Origin: Amycolatopsis nalaikhensis
GTDB taxonomy: Bacteria > Actinomycetota > Actinomycetes > Mycobacteriales > Pseudonocardiaceae
DNA: 64,000 bases
Direction: 5' to 3'
NCBI RefSeq assembly: GCF_030264295.1
Contig: NZ_CP127173.1
Coordinates: 255,501-319,500 of the forward strand
Shown: piece by piece, positions 15,557 to 25,025 of the stretch
Layout: each line of letters opens with the position of its first letter
How positions within the stretch are numbered: position 1 is the first letter of the stretch
Notes under the pieces: generated by a model
Told to the model about the DNA's origin: nothing
Database searches by the model: none
What the model saw: only the letters and a program-made list of their open reading frames with translations
Program-made: the position numbers and the translations under genes

Positions 15557-16572
15557 CGTGGTGCTCCTCCTGTCGCGGAAACCTCGGCGGTGGTCGCGCG
15601 GACCACCAGGGACGGGTGCAGCAGGTGCCGGACCGGTTCGGTCCGCTCGCCCCGCACCCGTTCGATCAACGCCTCGAAGGCCAGCCGCCCCATTTCGGTG
15701 CGCGGCTGGTCCACCGTGGTCAGGGAGAGGTGCCGCAGCGCGGCCAGCGACGTGTTGTCGTAGCCGACGACCGAGACGTCCTCCGGCACCCGCAGCCCGG
15801 CCTCCTCCAACGCGGAGATCGCGCCGACGGCGTTGAAGTCGTTGCCCGCCACCAACCCCGTCGGCAGCTCGGCCCGCGAGTACGTCGCCAGCAGCTCCCG
15901 CACCGCCTTCTCGCCGCCGGTGTCGGTGTGCTCGCTGCGCACGACGACCGGCTCGAGGCCGTGCCGCCGCATGGCCGCCTGGAACCCGCGGCGCCGCTGG
16001 GCCGCCCCGGCCGCGCCGCCGCCGTCGAGGTGGGCGATCCGCCGGTGCCCGAGGCCCACGAGGTGGTCGACGGCCAGCGCGGACCCGGCCTCGCCGTCGT
16101 CGTTCACGGTGTCCACACCGGACACTCGCGACGTGCGCGAAACCAGCACCACCGGGCACTGCCGCGACGCGGCTTCGATGGCCGACGCGGGCACCACCGG
16201 CGAGAGCAGGATGACCCCGGCCGGGCGGAAGGAAAGCAGGCTGCGCAGGGCGTTCGCCTCGCGCGCGGGGCTGCGGCCGCCGGTGTTGAGGATGAGGTCG
16301 AAGCCCGCGGCCTGCGCGGCCGCGTCCAGCCCCTCGACGACGTCGGCGAAGAAGGCGTTGCGCAGGTCGTTGACCATCACGCCGAGCACCGTGGACGTGC
16401 GGCTGGCCAGCGAACGCGCCATCACGTGCGGCTGGTAGCCCAGTTCCTCGGCCGCGCGCAGCACCGCCGTGCGCCGGGCCGCGGAGACCTTCGGGGAATT
16501 CCGCATCACCAGTGACACGAGGGCGCGCGAAACTCCCGCTCGGGCAGCGACATCCTCCATCGTCGGACGCAT
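15553..16572 (-). CDS. LacI family transcriptional regulator of the inositol locus
   Basis: This is a 339-aa LacI protein. The DNA-binding headpiece (residues 1-50) reads TMEDVAARAGVSRALVSLVM, with hinge helix LGYQPHVMARSLAS. The remainder is a periplasmic-binding-protein-like sensor domain. The start has a strong GGGGAGG site. The divergent promoter contains two GAGCGCTC-centred palindromes typical of LacI-family operators. It most likely represses both the iol operon and its own transcript until an inositol-derived inducer appears. Confidence 0.9.
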   Translation of the reverse strand: MRPTMEDVAARAGVSRALVSLVMRNSPKVSAARRTAVLRAAEELGYQPHVMARSLASRTSTVLGVMVNDLRNAFFADVVEGLDAAAQAAGFDLILNTGGRSPAREANALRSLLSFRPAGVILLSPVVPASAIEAASRQCPVVLVSRTSRVSGVDTVNDDGEAGSALAVDHLVGLGHRRIAHLDGGGAAGAAQRRRGFQAAMRRHGLEPVVVRSEHTDTGGEKAVRELLATYSRAELPTGLVAGNDFNAVGAISALEEAGLRVPEDVSVVGYDNTSLAALRHLSLTTVDQPRTEMGRLAFEALIERVRGERTEPVRHLLHPSLVVRATTAEVSATGGAPR

Positions 16573-16631
16573 GCGGCACCTCCCCTGATCACCGGAAACT
16601 CGGCCTTGACTTGGTGTGACGGACGCTACAA

Positions 16632-16661
16632 GATTAGAGCGCTCTAATCAATAGAGCGCTC
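16632..16661. promoter_or_regulatory. Twin LacI-type operators, iol divergent promoter
   Basis: The perfect 18-bp palindrome GATTAGAGCGCTCTAATC lies at 16632-16649. A second, shorter GAGCGCTC palindrome is at 16654-16661. Their centres are 17 bp apart. The GAGCGCTC core with a central CG is the usual LacI-family form. Confidence 0.8.
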
Positions 16662-16692
16662 CAACGCACCCGATCAGAGCAACGGAGTCCCG

Positions 16693-17571
16693 ATGACAGC
16701 GACGATCCGAGTAGCCGCGGCCCCGATCTCCTGGGGGGTGTGCGAAGTGCCGGGGTGGGGGCGGGTGCTGGACGCGGCGACCGTGCTCGGCGAGATGCGG
16801 GAGCTGGGCGTCCAGGCCACCGAGCTCGGCCCGCCCGGGTACCTCCCGCGCGACCCGGCCGAGCTGCGGGCCCTGCTCGACGGCTACGACCTGCGGCTCG
16901 TCGGCGGCTTCCTCGCCGTCGTGCTGCACGAGAACCAGGAAGACGCGCTGAAGCAGGCCGAAGAGTCGGCCGCGCTGTTCGCCGCGTGCGGCGGCGACGT
17001 CCTCGTGCTCGCCGCCGCGACCGGCCTCGACGGCTACGACGAACGCCCGAAGCTCACCGACGCCGAATGGGCGACGCTCGTCGACACCGCCGGGAAGATC
17101 CGCGACATCGCCGCCGCCCACGGCCTGCGCACGGTGCTGCACCCGCACGTCGGGACGCACGTGGAACAGCGGGCCGAGGTCGAGCGGTTCCTCGCCGACA
17201 CCGATCTCGGCTTGTGCCTCGACACCGGGCACCTGATGATCGGCGGGACGGATCCGGTCGAGCTGGCGCAGCGGTATCCCGAACGGGTGGGGCACGTGCA
17301 TCTCAAGGACGTCCGAGAAGACCTGGCGGCCGAGGTCCGCGCGGGCCGGCTCGGCTACACCGACGCGGTCGGGCGGGGCATCTACACCCCGCTCGGCGAG
17401 GGGGACGTGGACGTGGCGGCGATGGTGCGCTCCGTCCAGGCGGCCGGTTACGACGGCTGGTACGTCCTCGAACAGGACACCGCCCTCGGCGACTCGAGCC
17501 CCGACGACCTACCCCGGCGGGACACCGAGCGCAGCCTGGCCCACCTCGCGAAGATCATCGGCTCCCTCTGA
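16693..17571 (+). CDS. iolE: Inosose dehydratase-like TIM-barrel protein (IolE family)
   Basis: This is a 292-aa sugar phosphate isomerase/epimerase-fold protein. The N-terminal APISWGVCEVPGWG segment is characteristic of IolE. Metal-site-like segments follow: TVLHPHVGTHVE, CLDTGHLMIGG, HVHLKDV and the late VLEQD. IolE dehydrates 2-keto-myo-inositol (scyllo-inosose) to the diketone substrate of IolD. The ribosome site CGGAG precedes ATG 16693. It is the first gene of the plus-strand iol operon, directly after the LacI operators. Confidence 0.82.
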   Translation: MTATIRVAAAPISWGVCEVPGWGRVLDAATVLGEMRELGVQATELGPPGYLPRDPAELRALLDGYDLRLVGGFLAVVLHENQEDALKQAEESAALFAACGGDVLVLAAATGLDGYDERPKLTDAEWATLVDTAGKIRDIAAAHGLRTVLHPHVGTHVEQRAEVERFLADTDLGLCLDTGHLMIGGTDPVELAQRYPERVGHVHLKDVREDLAAEVRAGRLGYTDAVGRGIYTPLGEGDVDVAAMVRSVQAAGYDGWYVLEQDTALGDSSPDDLPRRDTERSLAHLAKIIGSL

Positions 17572-17596
17572 AAACCCTGGTCCCAAAGGAGTGACT

Positions 17597-18589
17597 GTGT
17601 TCTCAATCAAGAAGCTGGCCGGAGTGGCGGCGCTCGCCGCCGCCGGGCTGGTCCTGTCCGCCTGCAGCGGCCCGGCCGCCGACAACTCGAACACCTCCAG
17701 CTCATCGGCCGCGGCGGCACCGAGCACGGGCGGCCCGTTCAAGGTCGCCGTGGTCACCCACGGCACCGCGGGCGACGCGTTCTGGAACGTCGTCAAGAAC
17801 GGCGCCGAACAGGCGGGCAAAGACCTGAACATCGGCGTCGACTACTTCGCCGACGGCGACCCCGGCAACCAGGCCCGGCTGATCGACAACGCCGTCGCGC
17901 AGAAGGTCGGCGGCCTGGTCGTCTCCATGGCGAACCCGCAGGCCCTGCAGACGTCGATCCAGAACGCGGTCAAGGCCGGCATCCCGGTCGTCACGATCAA
18001 CTCCGGCGAGGACTCCAGCGCGCAGTTCGGCGCGATCGCGCACGTCGGGCAGAGCGAAGGCCTCGCGGGCCAGGGCGCCGGGCAGCGGCTCAAGGCGGCG
18101 GGCAAGACGAAGCTGCTTTGCGTCATCCACGAAGCCGGCAACATCGGCCAGAACCAGCGCTGCGACGGCGCGAAGCAGACCTTCGGCAACGTCACCACGC
18201 TGCAGGTCGACATCTCCAACCCGACCGACGCGCAGGCCCGCATCCGCGGCGCGCTGCAGTCCGACCCGTCGATCGACGCCGTGCTGGCACTGAACTCGCA
18301 GGTCGCGGCCCGCGCGGTGAGCGCGGCCAAGGAGGCGAGCTCCAAGGCGCAGGTGGCCACGTTCGACCTCAACGCCGACGTCGTCGCGGCCATCAAGGAC
18401 GGCAGCATCCTCTTCGCCGTCGACCAGCAGCAGTACGAGCAGGGCTACCTGCCGATCGTGTTCCTCAAGCTGTACAAGGAGAACGGCAACACCATCGGCG
18501 GCGGCAAGCCCGTGCAGACCGGCCCCGGCTTCGTCGACAAGACCAACATCGACACCATCGCTCCCTACGCCCAGCGCGGCACGCGATGA
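17597..18589 (+). CDS. Sugar ABC transporter substrate-binding lipoprotein
   Basis: This is a 330-aa type 1 (ribose-like) periplasmic binding protein. The signal peptide ends in a lipobox (LVLSAC, about residue 22), so it should be a membrane-anchored lipoprotein. The GTG at 17597 was chosen because AAAGGAG ends five bases upstream; GTG 17591 overlaps that site. The ligand domain shows VVTHGTAGDAFWNVVKNGAEQ and the PVVTINSGEDS linker. Next to iol genes, inositol is the likely ligand. Its stop overlaps the permease start (ATGA). Confidence 0.88.
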   Translation: MFSIKKLAGVAALAAAGLVLSACSGPAADNSNTSSSSAAAAPSTGGPFKVAVVTHGTAGDAFWNVVKNGAEQAGKDLNIGVDYFADGDPGNQARLIDNAVAQKVGGLVVSMANPQALQTSIQNAVKAGIPVVTINSGEDSSAQFGAIAHVGQSEGLAGQGAGQRLKAAGKTKLLCVIHEAGNIGQNQRCDGAKQTFGNVTTLQVDISNPTDAQARIRGALQSDPSIDAVLALNSQVAARAVSAAKEASSKAQVATFDLNADVVAAIKDGSILFAVDQQQYEQGYLPIVFLKLYKENGNTIGGGKPVQTGPGFVDKTNIDTIAPYAQRGTR

Positions 18590-19698
18590 CTGCTCCATCA
18601 TCTGGGGCCGAGCCCCAGACCCCAGCCGGGGGGCAAGCCCCCCTGGGCCCCCCAAAGGCGGGTGAGATCCAGGCGCAGCCCGACGAGCGCGTCGCCAAGA
18701 AGAGCCTGACCGACCGCCTGGTCGTCCGGCCCGAGATCGGCGCGCTCCTCGGAGCCGTGCTGGTGTTCGTCTTCTTCTCGGTCGTGACCAGCCAGTTCCT
18801 CAGCCCGCTGGGTGTGGCGACCTGGCTCGACGACTCCTCGACGCTGGGCATCATGGCCGTGGTGGTCGCGCTGCTCATGGTCGGCGGCGAATTCGACCTG
18901 TCCGCGGGCGTGATGACGGCGTCGACGTCGCTGGTCACGGCGATCCTCGCGACGCAGGCGGGCTGGAACGTCTGGCTCGCGCTGCTCGTGTCGCTGGTGT
19001 TCGCGCTCGGCGTCGGCGCGTTCAACGGCTGGCTGGTCATGAAGACCGGACTGCCCAGCTTCATCGTCACGCTGGGGTCGTTCCTGGCCCTGCAGGGGCT
19101 CAACCTCGGCGTGACGCGCTGGGTGACCAACACCGTCCAGGTCTCGGGCATGCGCTCGACCAGCGGCTACGAGTCCGCGGGCGCGCTGTTCGCCTCGACC
19201 TTCAACATCGGCGGCACCGAGTTCCAGTCGTCGATCGTGTGGTGGATCGTCGTCACGGCGATCGCCGCGTGGCTGCTGGTGCGGACCCGGTTCGGCAACT
19301 GGATCTTCGCGGTCGGCGGGTCGCAGGTGTCGGCCCGCTCGGTCGGCGTGCCGGTGGTGCGCACGAAGATCCTGCTGTTCATGGGCACCGCGCTCGGCGC
19401 GTGGCTGGTTGGCTCGATCAACATCCTGCGGTTCGCGAGCGTCCAGGCGAACCAGGGCATCGGGCTGGAGTTCCAGTACATCATCGCCGCGGTGATCGGC
19501 GGCTGCCTGCTCACCGGCGGGTTCGGCTCGGCGGTGGGCGCGGCGATCGGCGCGCTGATCTTCGGCATGGCGCGCCAGGGCATCGTGTTCGCGCAGTGGA
19601 ACAGCGACTGGTTCATGCTGTTCCTCGGCATCATGCTGCTGGCCGCGGTCCTGGTGAACAACGCCTTCCGGCGCCGCGCGGAGAGGGTACGCCGATGA
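18586..19698 (+). CDS. Sugar ABC transporter permease
   Basis: This is a 370-aa multi-spanning permease of the ribose/xylose (RbsC) type. It has the conserved [18 protein letters not shown] segment, the [20 protein letters not shown] helix and [15 protein letters not shown] near the end. The first 50 residues are unusual: a Pro/Gly-rich stretch ([17 protein letters not shown]) encoded by a GC-only hairpin element, then a cytoplasmic segment before helix 1. It forms the membrane channel with the ATPase encoded downstream; both junctions are ATGA overlaps. Confidence 0.9.
   Translation: MTAPSSGAEPQTPAGGQAPLGPPKAGEIQAQPDERVAKKSLTDRLVVRPEIGALLGAVLVFVFFSVVTSQFLSPLGVATWLDDSSTLGIMAVVVALLMVGGEFDLSAGVMTASTSLVTAILATQAGWNVWLALLVSLVFALGVGAFNGWLVMKTGLPSFIVTLGSFLALQGLNLGVTRWVTNTVQVSGMRSTSGYESAGALFASTFNIGGTEFQSSIVWWIVVTAIAAWLLVRTRFGNWIFAVGGSQVSARSVGVPVVRTKILLFMGTALGAWLVGSINILRFASVQANQGIGLEFQYIIAAVIGGCLLTGGFGSAVGAAIGALIFGMARQGIVFAQWNSDWFMLFLGIMLLAAVLVNNAFRRRAERVRR
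18602..18659. repeat. GC-rich hairpin element inside the permease N-terminus
   Basis: There are two hairpins in tandem: CTGGGG (18602-18607) with CCCCAG (18613-18618), and GGGGGGC (18628-18634) with GCCCCCC (18637-18643). They are followed by a run of C. The composition differs sharply from flanking coding sequence and the element is read in frame as a Pro/Gly-rich extension. Confidence 0.6.
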
Positions 19699-20474
19699 CC
19701 TTGCTGGAAGTACGCGACATAGGAAAGACCTACGGCAGCGTGATCGCGCTGCGCGATGTGTCCACTGTGGTCAACGCGGGCGAGGTGACCTGCGTGCTCG
19801 GCGACAACGGCGCCGGGAAGTCCACGCTGATCAAGATCCTGGCCGGGGTGCACCAGCACGACCGCGGCGAGTTCCTCGTCGAGGGCGAGCCGGTGCGGTT
19901 CGCGTCCCCGCGCGAGGCCCTCGATCGCGGCATCGCGACCGTGTACCAGGACCTCGCCGTGGTGCCGCTGATGAGCGTCTGGCGGAACTTCTTCCTCGGC
20001 TCCGAGCCGACGACGGGCTTCGGCCCGTTCCGGATGCTGGACCGTCGCAAGGGACGGGAGACGACGAAGAAGGCGTTGTCCGACATGGGCATCGACCTGC
20101 GGGACGTCGAGCAGCCGGTCGGGACGCTCTCCGGCGGCGAACGCCAGTGCGTCGCGATCGCGCGGGCGGTGTACTTCGGCGCGAAGGTGCTGATCCTCGA
20201 CGAACCGACCGCCGCGCTCGGCGTCAAGCAGGCCGGGGTGGTGCTGAAGTACGTCGCGCAGGCGCGGGATCGCGGGCTCGGCGTCGTGCTGATCACGCAC
20301 AACCCGCACCACGCCTACCCCGTCGCCGACCGGTTCCTGCTGCTCAAGCGGGGTGCCTCGCTCGGGCACTACGAGAAGTCCGAGATCGACATCAACGAAC
20401 TGACGCGGCAGATGGCAGGCGGTGCGGAACTGGACGCCCTCGAACACGAGCTGCGGCAGGTGGAGAAGGCGTGA
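19695..20474 (+). CDS. Sugar ABC transporter ATP-binding protein
   Basis: This is a 259-aa single ABC domain. Walker A is GDNGAGKST (near residue 37), the Q-loop is [14 protein letters not shown], the signature is LSGGERQ, Walker B is [12 protein letters not shown] and the H-loop is LITHNPHHA. Ribose-type importers usually have a fused double ABC protein; the single-domain form resembles FrcA. It is coupled to the permease (ATGA) and to iolC (GTGA). It should power uptake of the locus substrate, probably inositol. Confidence 0.92.
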   Translation: MTLLEVRDIGKTYGSVIALRDVSTVVNAGEVTCVLGDNGAGKSTLIKILAGVHQHDRGEFLVEGEPVRFASPREALDRGIATVYQDLAVVPLMSVWRNFFLGSEPTTGFGPFRMLDRRKGRETTKKALSDMGIDLRDVEQPVGTLSGGERQCVAIARAVYFGAKVLILDEPTAALGVKQAGVVLKYVAQARDRGLGVVLITHNPHHAYPVADRFLLLKRGASLGHYEKSEIDINELTRQMAGGAELDALEHELRQVEKA

Positions 20475-21400
20475 GTCTCGAAGCGTTGACCATCGGCCGG
20501 GTCGGGGTCGACCTCTACCCGGAGCAGAGCGGCGTGCCGCTGGCCGGGGTCAGCACCTTCGCCAAGTCGCTCGGCGGCACCGCGACCAACGTCGCGGTCG
20601 CCGCCGCGCGGCTCGGGCGGTCGACGGCGGTGCTGACCAAAGTCGGCCCGGACGGCTTCGGCGACTACGTCCGGCAGGCCCTCGACGGCTTCGGCGTCTC
20701 ACCGTCCTATGTGGGCACCTCACCGGATCTCCAGACGCCGGTGGTGTTCTGCGAGCTGAACCCACCCGCGGATCCGCCGTTGCTGTTCTACCGCTCCCCC
20801 ATCGCACCGGACCTCACGCTCACCGACGAAGACGTGCCCTGGGACGTCGTCGAGTCGGTGCCGCTGCTGTGGGTCACCGGCACCGGCGTCTCCGCCGAAC
20901 CCGCGCGGGCCACCCAGCGGAAGATCCTCGAAACCCGGGGCCGCCGGGAGCACACCGTGCTGGACCTGGACTACCGGCCGATGTTCTGGCCTTCGGCCGA
21001 CCAGGCGCGGGAGGAGATCGGCGGGATGCTCGACCACGTCACTGTCGCGGTCGGCAACCGCGCCGAGGTCGAGGTCGCCGTCGGCACCGCGGACCCGGAC
21101 GCCGCCGCGGACCGCATGCTTTCACGGGGTCTGCGGCTGGCGGTGATCAAGAAGGGTGCCGAGGGCGTGCTCGTGGCGACCCCGGACGGGCGGTGGACCG
21201 TGCCGCCCCAGCGCGTCGAGGTCGTCTGCGGGCTCGGCGCGGGCGACGGCTTCGGCGGCGCGCTGATCCACGGGCTGCTGTCCGGCTGGGACCCGGTCCG
21301 GATCGCCGAGTACGCGAACGCGGCGGGCGCGCTCGTCACGTCCCGCCTGGCCTGCGCCGACGCCATGCCGACCGCCGAGGAGATCGAGGAGCTGCTGTGA
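20471..21400 (+). CDS. iolC: 5-dehydro-2-deoxygluconokinase
   Basis: This is a 309-aa PfkB-family kinase. It has the N-terminal [11 protein letters not shown] and the [18 protein letters not shown] signature. The C-terminal signature [16 protein letters not shown] carries the catalytic Asp. The VDLYPEQ and DYRPMFW segments are typical of IolC. It phosphorylates 5-dehydro-2-deoxy-D-gluconate at C6 using ATP. The start is GTG 20471, overlapping the ABC stop. The bacterial fused DUF2090 aldolase domain is absent; a separate barrel protein follows instead. Confidence 0.9.
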   Translation: MSLEALTIGRVGVDLYPEQSGVPLAGVSTFAKSLGGTATNVAVAAARLGRSTAVLTKVGPDGFGDYVRQALDGFGVSPSYVGTSPDLQTPVVFCELNPPADPPLLFYRSPIAPDLTLTDEDVPWDVVESVPLLWVTGTGVSAEPARATQRKILETRGRREHTVLDLDYRPMFWPSADQAREEIGGMLDHVTVAVGNRAEVEVAVGTADPDAAADRMLSRGLRLAVIKKGAEGVLVATPDGRWTVPPQRVEVVCGLGAGDGFGGALIHGLLSGWDPVRIAEYANAAGALVTSRLACADAMPTAEEIEELL

Positions 21401-22287
21401 TCCTCACTGATGACCGCTGGCGCGAACTCCTGCACACCCGCGCCACCAACCCCGGCGCGATCCGGCAGGCGTACGCGACCCGCAGACGGCGTCCCCACCT
21501 CCTGTCCGACCAGGGCACGCTGTTCCTGGTCGCGGCCGACCACCCGGCCCGCGGCGCGCTGGCCGTCGGCGACGACCCGCTCGCCATGGCCGACCGCCGG
21601 ACCCTCCTGGAACGCCTGCTGATCGCGCTGGCGAACCCGGCGGTCGACGGGATCCTCGGCACCCCCGACGTCATCGAGGAACTGCTGCTGCTCGGCGCCC
21701 TGCACGACAAGGTCGTCTTCGGCTCGATGAACCGCGGCGGTCTGGCGGGCGCGGATTGGGAGATCGACGACCGGTTCACCGGTTACGACGCCCGCACCCT
21801 GGTCGACTGCGGCCTCGACGGCGGCAAGATGCTGCTCCGGCTGGTCGACACCGACCCCGGCACCGCGCCGACCCTGCAGGCCTGCGCCGACGCCGTCACC
21901 GAGCTGGCGGCGTACGGGCTGGTGGCGATGGTCGAACCCCTCCCCTACGCCCAGTCGGACGGGAAGCTGGTGCTGCGGACGGATCCGGTGTCGCTCGCGC
22001 GGGCCGTCACGGTGGCGTCCGGCCTCGGGACGACGTCCGCGCACACCTGGCTGAAGCTGCCCTCGACCGACGCGCCGGAAGTCCTGGGCGCGACGACGTT
22101 GCCGGTGGTCGTGCTCGGCGGGGTGCCCTCCGGCGACCCGGCCGCCGACCTGGCCTCCTGGGGCCGGACGCTGCGCCACGACGTCGTGCGCGGCCTGGTC
22201 GTCGGCCGCACCCTGCTCTACCCGCCCGACGGCGACGTCGGCGCCGCCGTGGAAGCCGCCGCGAAGGTTCTGGAGGCCGCGAAGTGA
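21397..22287 (+). CDS. Cgl0159-type (beta/alpha)8 barrel protein, candidate iol aldolase
   Basis: This is a 296-aa protein resembling the Cgl0159 family found beside iolC in corynebacteria, as far as I recall. Barrel-strand motifs visible are FLVAADHPARG, VDGILGTPDVIEELL, VVFGSMNRGG, GKMLLRLV, VAMVEPLPY, TTSAHTWLKLPS and PVVVLGG. Lys220 in HTWLKLP sits where a class I aldolase Schiff-base Lys could lie. The locus has no IolJ-type class II aldolase, so this protein may cleave the IolC product. That function is inference. It is coupled by GTGA overlaps to iolC and iolB. Confidence 0.75.
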   Translation: MILTDDRWRELLHTRATNPGAIRQAYATRRRRPHLLSDQGTLFLVAADHPARGALAVGDDPLAMADRRTLLERLLIALANPAVDGILGTPDVIEELLLLGALHDKVVFGSMNRGGLAGADWEIDDRFTGYDARTLVDCGLDGGKMLLRLVDTDPGTAPTLQACADAVTELAAYGLVAMVEPLPYAQSDGKLVLRTDPVSLARAVTVASGLGTTSAHTWLKLPSTDAPEVLGATTLPVVVLGGVPSGDPAADLASWGRTLRHDVVRGLVVGRTLLYPPDGDVGAAVEAAAKVLEAAK

Positions 22288-23174
22288 GCAAGCTGCACCG
22301 TCCACTGGGGACATTGTCCGACGACGCCGATCCGGTCCGGCTCACCCCGGACAGCGCGGGCTGGACGTACACCGGGCTGCGGGTCCTCGCCTTGGCGCCC
22401 GGCGAGACGCGGGTCCTGCACACCGGCGAGTTCGAGGCGTTCGTGTTGCCGCTGTCCGGCTCCGCGACGGTCCGCGTCGACGGCGAAGTCTTCGAGCTGA
22501 CCGGCCGCTCGTCGGTCTTCACGCGCGTCACGGACTTCGCCTACGTGCCTCGTGACGCCGAAGTCGAGTTGTCGACAAAGGACGGTCTCGGGGTCGCGTT
22601 GCCGATGGCGCGCTGCACCCGCCGCCTGTCGGCGAAGTACGGCCCCGCCGAGGAAGTGCCGGTGGAGGTGCGCGGCGCCGGGCAGGCGACGCGGCAGGTG
22701 ACGAACTTCGGCGTCCCCGGGGTGTGGGACCACGCCGACAAGCTCAACGCGTGCGAGCTGATCACGCCGGGCGGGAACTGGTCGTCGTACCCGCCGCACA
22801 AGCACGACGAAGCAACGGAATGCGAAGTCGTGAACGAGGAGATCTACTACTTCCGCATCGCGGGGCGGGACGGCGTGACGCCGTCGCGCGAAGGCTTCGG
22901 CCTGCACCGGACCTACACCTCGGACGGCGAGCTGGACGAGGACGTGGCCGTGCGCGACCACGACGTCTTCCTGATCCCGCGCGGCTACCACGGCCCGTGC
23001 GTGGCCGCGCCCGGTTACCCGATGTACTACCTGAACGTCCTGGCCGGACCGGCCTCCGAACGGTCGATGGCGTTTTGTGACGACCCCGCGCACGGCTGGG
23101 TCCGCGACACGTGGGCGGCGCAGGAACTCGACCCGCGGTGCCCCGTCACGAGTCACGAAGGGCGTGTCCAGTGA
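22284..23174 (+). CDS. iolB: 5-deoxy-glucuronate isomerase
   Basis: This is a 296-aa bicupin of IolB length. The N-terminal cupin (residues about 20-130) includes SGSATVRVDGEVFEL. The C-terminal cupin carries the metal-binding cluster SSYPPHKHDE, then EEIYYFRI and FLIPRGYHGPCVAAPGYPMYYLNVLAGP. It isomerises 5-deoxy-glucuronate to 5-dehydro-2-deoxy-D-gluconate, the IolC substrate. The GTG start overlaps the upstream TGA, and its TGA overlaps the iolD GTG. Confidence 0.93.
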   Translation: MSKLHRPLGTLSDDADPVRLTPDSAGWTYTGLRVLALAPGETRVLHTGEFEAFVLPLSGSATVRVDGEVFELTGRSSVFTRVTDFAYVPRDAEVELSTKDGLGVALPMARCTRRLSAKYGPAEEVPVEVRGAGQATRQVTNFGVPGVWDHADKLNACELITPGGNWSSYPPHKHDEATECEVVNEEIYYFRIAGRDGVTPSREGFGLHRTYTSDGELDEDVAVRDHDVFLIPRGYHGPCVAAPGYPMYYLNVLAGPASERSMAFCDDPAHGWVRDTWAAQELDPRCPVTSHEGRVQ

Positions 23175-25006
23175 AGCTGACGACGGCTCAGGCGCTGGTC
23201 CGCTGGCTCCTCGCGCAGCGCTCGGAAACCCTGGACGGGCGTGAAGTCCCGCTCTTCCCCGGCGTCTTCGCGATCTTCGGGCACGGGAACGTGCTCGGGC
23301 TCGGCACCGCGCTGGAGGAGCACCGCGGCGAGCTGCCGGTCTGGCGCGGGCACACCGAGCAAGGCATGGCGCTGGCGGCGGTCGGCTACGCGAAGGCGAC
23401 GCACCGGCGGCAGGTCGGCGTCGTGACGTCGTCGATCGGGCCGGGCGCGCTGAACATGGTCACCGCGGCCGGGGTCGCGCACGCGAACCGCCTGCCGGTG
23501 CTCCTGCTGCCGGGCGACACGTTCACCAACCGGGCGCCGGACCCGGTCCTGCAGCAGATCGAGCCGTTCGGCGACGCGACCGCGACGGTCAACGACGCCT
23601 TCCGCGCGGTCTCGCGCTACTTCGACCGGATCAGCAGGCCCGAGCAGCTGCTCTCGACGTTGCCGCAGGTCGCGCGGGTGCTCACGGACCCGGCCGAGGC
23701 CGGGCCGGTGACCCTGGCGCTGCCGCAGGACGTCCAGGCGGAGACGTACGACTTCCCGGAGCCGCTGTTCGCGCCGGTGCTGCACCGGCCGCTGCGCCCG
23801 CGCCCGGACCGGCGTTCGGTGACCGAGGCGGCCGGGGTGCTGCGCGCGTCGCGGCGTCCGTTGCTGGTGCTCGGCGGAGGCGTCCGGTACTCCGGCGCCG
23901 GGCAGCGCGCCCTCGACTTCGCGGAGCGGCACGGGATCCCGGTCGTGGAGACGACGGCGGGCCGCACGCTGGTGCCGCACACGCACCCGCTGCACGCGGG
24001 ACCGCTGGGCATCACGGGCTCGACGTCGGCGAACGCCGTCGCGGCCGCGGCCGACGTGGTGCTGGCAGTCGGAACACGCCTGCAGGACTTCACGACGGCG
24101 TCATGGACGGTCTTCTCCCCCGACGTCCGCCTGGTCACGCTCAACGCGGCGCGCTTCGACGCGGTGAAGCACGGGGCGTTGTCGGTGGTCGGGGACGCCG
24201 ACGCGGGCCTGGCCGACCTTGGTGCCCAGTTGGAGAGCTGGCGCGTGGACCCGTCGTGGACGTCGCGGGCCGCGACCGAGCGGGCTTCCTGGGACGCGCA
24301 CATCGACTCGTTGCGTGCTCCCGAGTCGGAGGTTCCGTCCTACGCCCAGGTGGTCGGGGTGGTGAACGACCTGTCGGCGGCCGACGACTACGTGATGACG
24401 GCGTCGGGCGGGCTCCCGGGCGAGCTGATCGGCGGCTGGCGCGGGTCCGGCTCGCTGTCGATGGACGTCGAGTACGGGTTCTCGTGCATGGGCTACGAGC
24501 TGTCGGGGGCGTGGGGCGCGGCGATCGCGTGGCCCGGCCTGGTGACGACGTTGCTGGGCGACGGCTCGTACCTGATGCTGAACTCGGAGCTGTTCTCGGC
24601 GGCTTTCGCGGGCCACCCGTTCGTCGCGGTCGTGTGCGACAACGACGGCTACGCGGTGATCGCGCGGCTCCAGGAGGGCCAGGGCGGGAAGCCGTTCAAC
24701 AACTTCTACGCGGACTGCACGACTTCGCACGCCTCGCCGCCGCGAGTCGACTTCGCGCGTCATGCGGAGTCATTGGGGTGCGTGGTGTTCGAGGCGTCCA
24801 CTGTGGACTCCCTGCGGGCGGCCTACGGTTCGGCCCGGGAGGCTGCCGTCGCGGAGCGGCGCCCGGCGGTGGTCGTGGTGAAGACGCAGCCGTCGACGTG
24901 GACCGAAGCCGGGGCCTGGTGGGAAGTCGGCGTTCCGGAGCACCTCGCAGGCCGGGACGGGTACGAGCGCGGGAAGGGCGGGCAGGTGCGTTACCTGCGG
25001 TCCTAG
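23171..25006 (+). CDS. iolD: 3D-(3,5/4)-trihydroxycyclohexane-1,2-dione hydrolase
   Basis: This is a 611-aa thiamine-diphosphate enzyme. Domain order is the Pyr domain with the catalytic Glu segment (GHTEQGMALAAVGYAK; SSIGPGALNMVT), a central Rossmann-like domain (LLVLGGGVRYSGAG), and the PP domain with GDGSYLMLNSELFSA as the ThDP/metal motif. IolD opens the inositol-derived ring to 5-deoxy-glucuronate. The start is GTG 23171, overlapping the iolB stop; an upstream in-frame ATG lies inside iolB. It is the last gene of the operon. A terminator hairpin lies in the convergent neighbour. Confidence 0.94.
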   Translation: MKLTTAQALVRWLLAQRSETLDGREVPLFPGVFAIFGHGNVLGLGTALEEHRGELPVWRGHTEQGMALAAVGYAKATHRRQVGVVTSSIGPGALNMVTAAGVAHANRLPVLLLPGDTFTNRAPDPVLQQIEPFGDATATVNDAFRAVSRYFDRISRPEQLLSTLPQVARVLTDPAEAGPVTLALPQDVQAETYDFPEPLFAPVLHRPLRPRPDRRSVTEAAGVLRASRRPLLVLGGGVRYSGAGQRALDFAERHGIPVVETTAGRTLVPHTHPLHAGPLGITGSTSANAVAAAADVVLAVGTRLQDFTTASWTVFSPDVRLVTLNAARFDAVKHGALSVVGDADAGLADLGAQLESWRVDPSWTSRAATERASWDAHIDSLRAPESEVPSYAQVVGVVNDLSAADDYVMTASGGLPGELIGGWRGSGSLSMDVEYGFSCMGYELSGAWGAAIAWPGLVTTLLGDGSYLMLNSELFSAAFAGHPFVAVVCDNDGYAVIARLQEGQGGKPFNNFYADCTTSHASPPRVDFARHAESLGCVVFEASTVDSLRAAYGSAREAAVAERRPAVVVVKTQPSTWTEAGAWWEVGVPEHLAGRDGYERGKGGQVRYLRS

Positions 25007-25025
25007 GTCTGCCGTGGCTGTGGCG

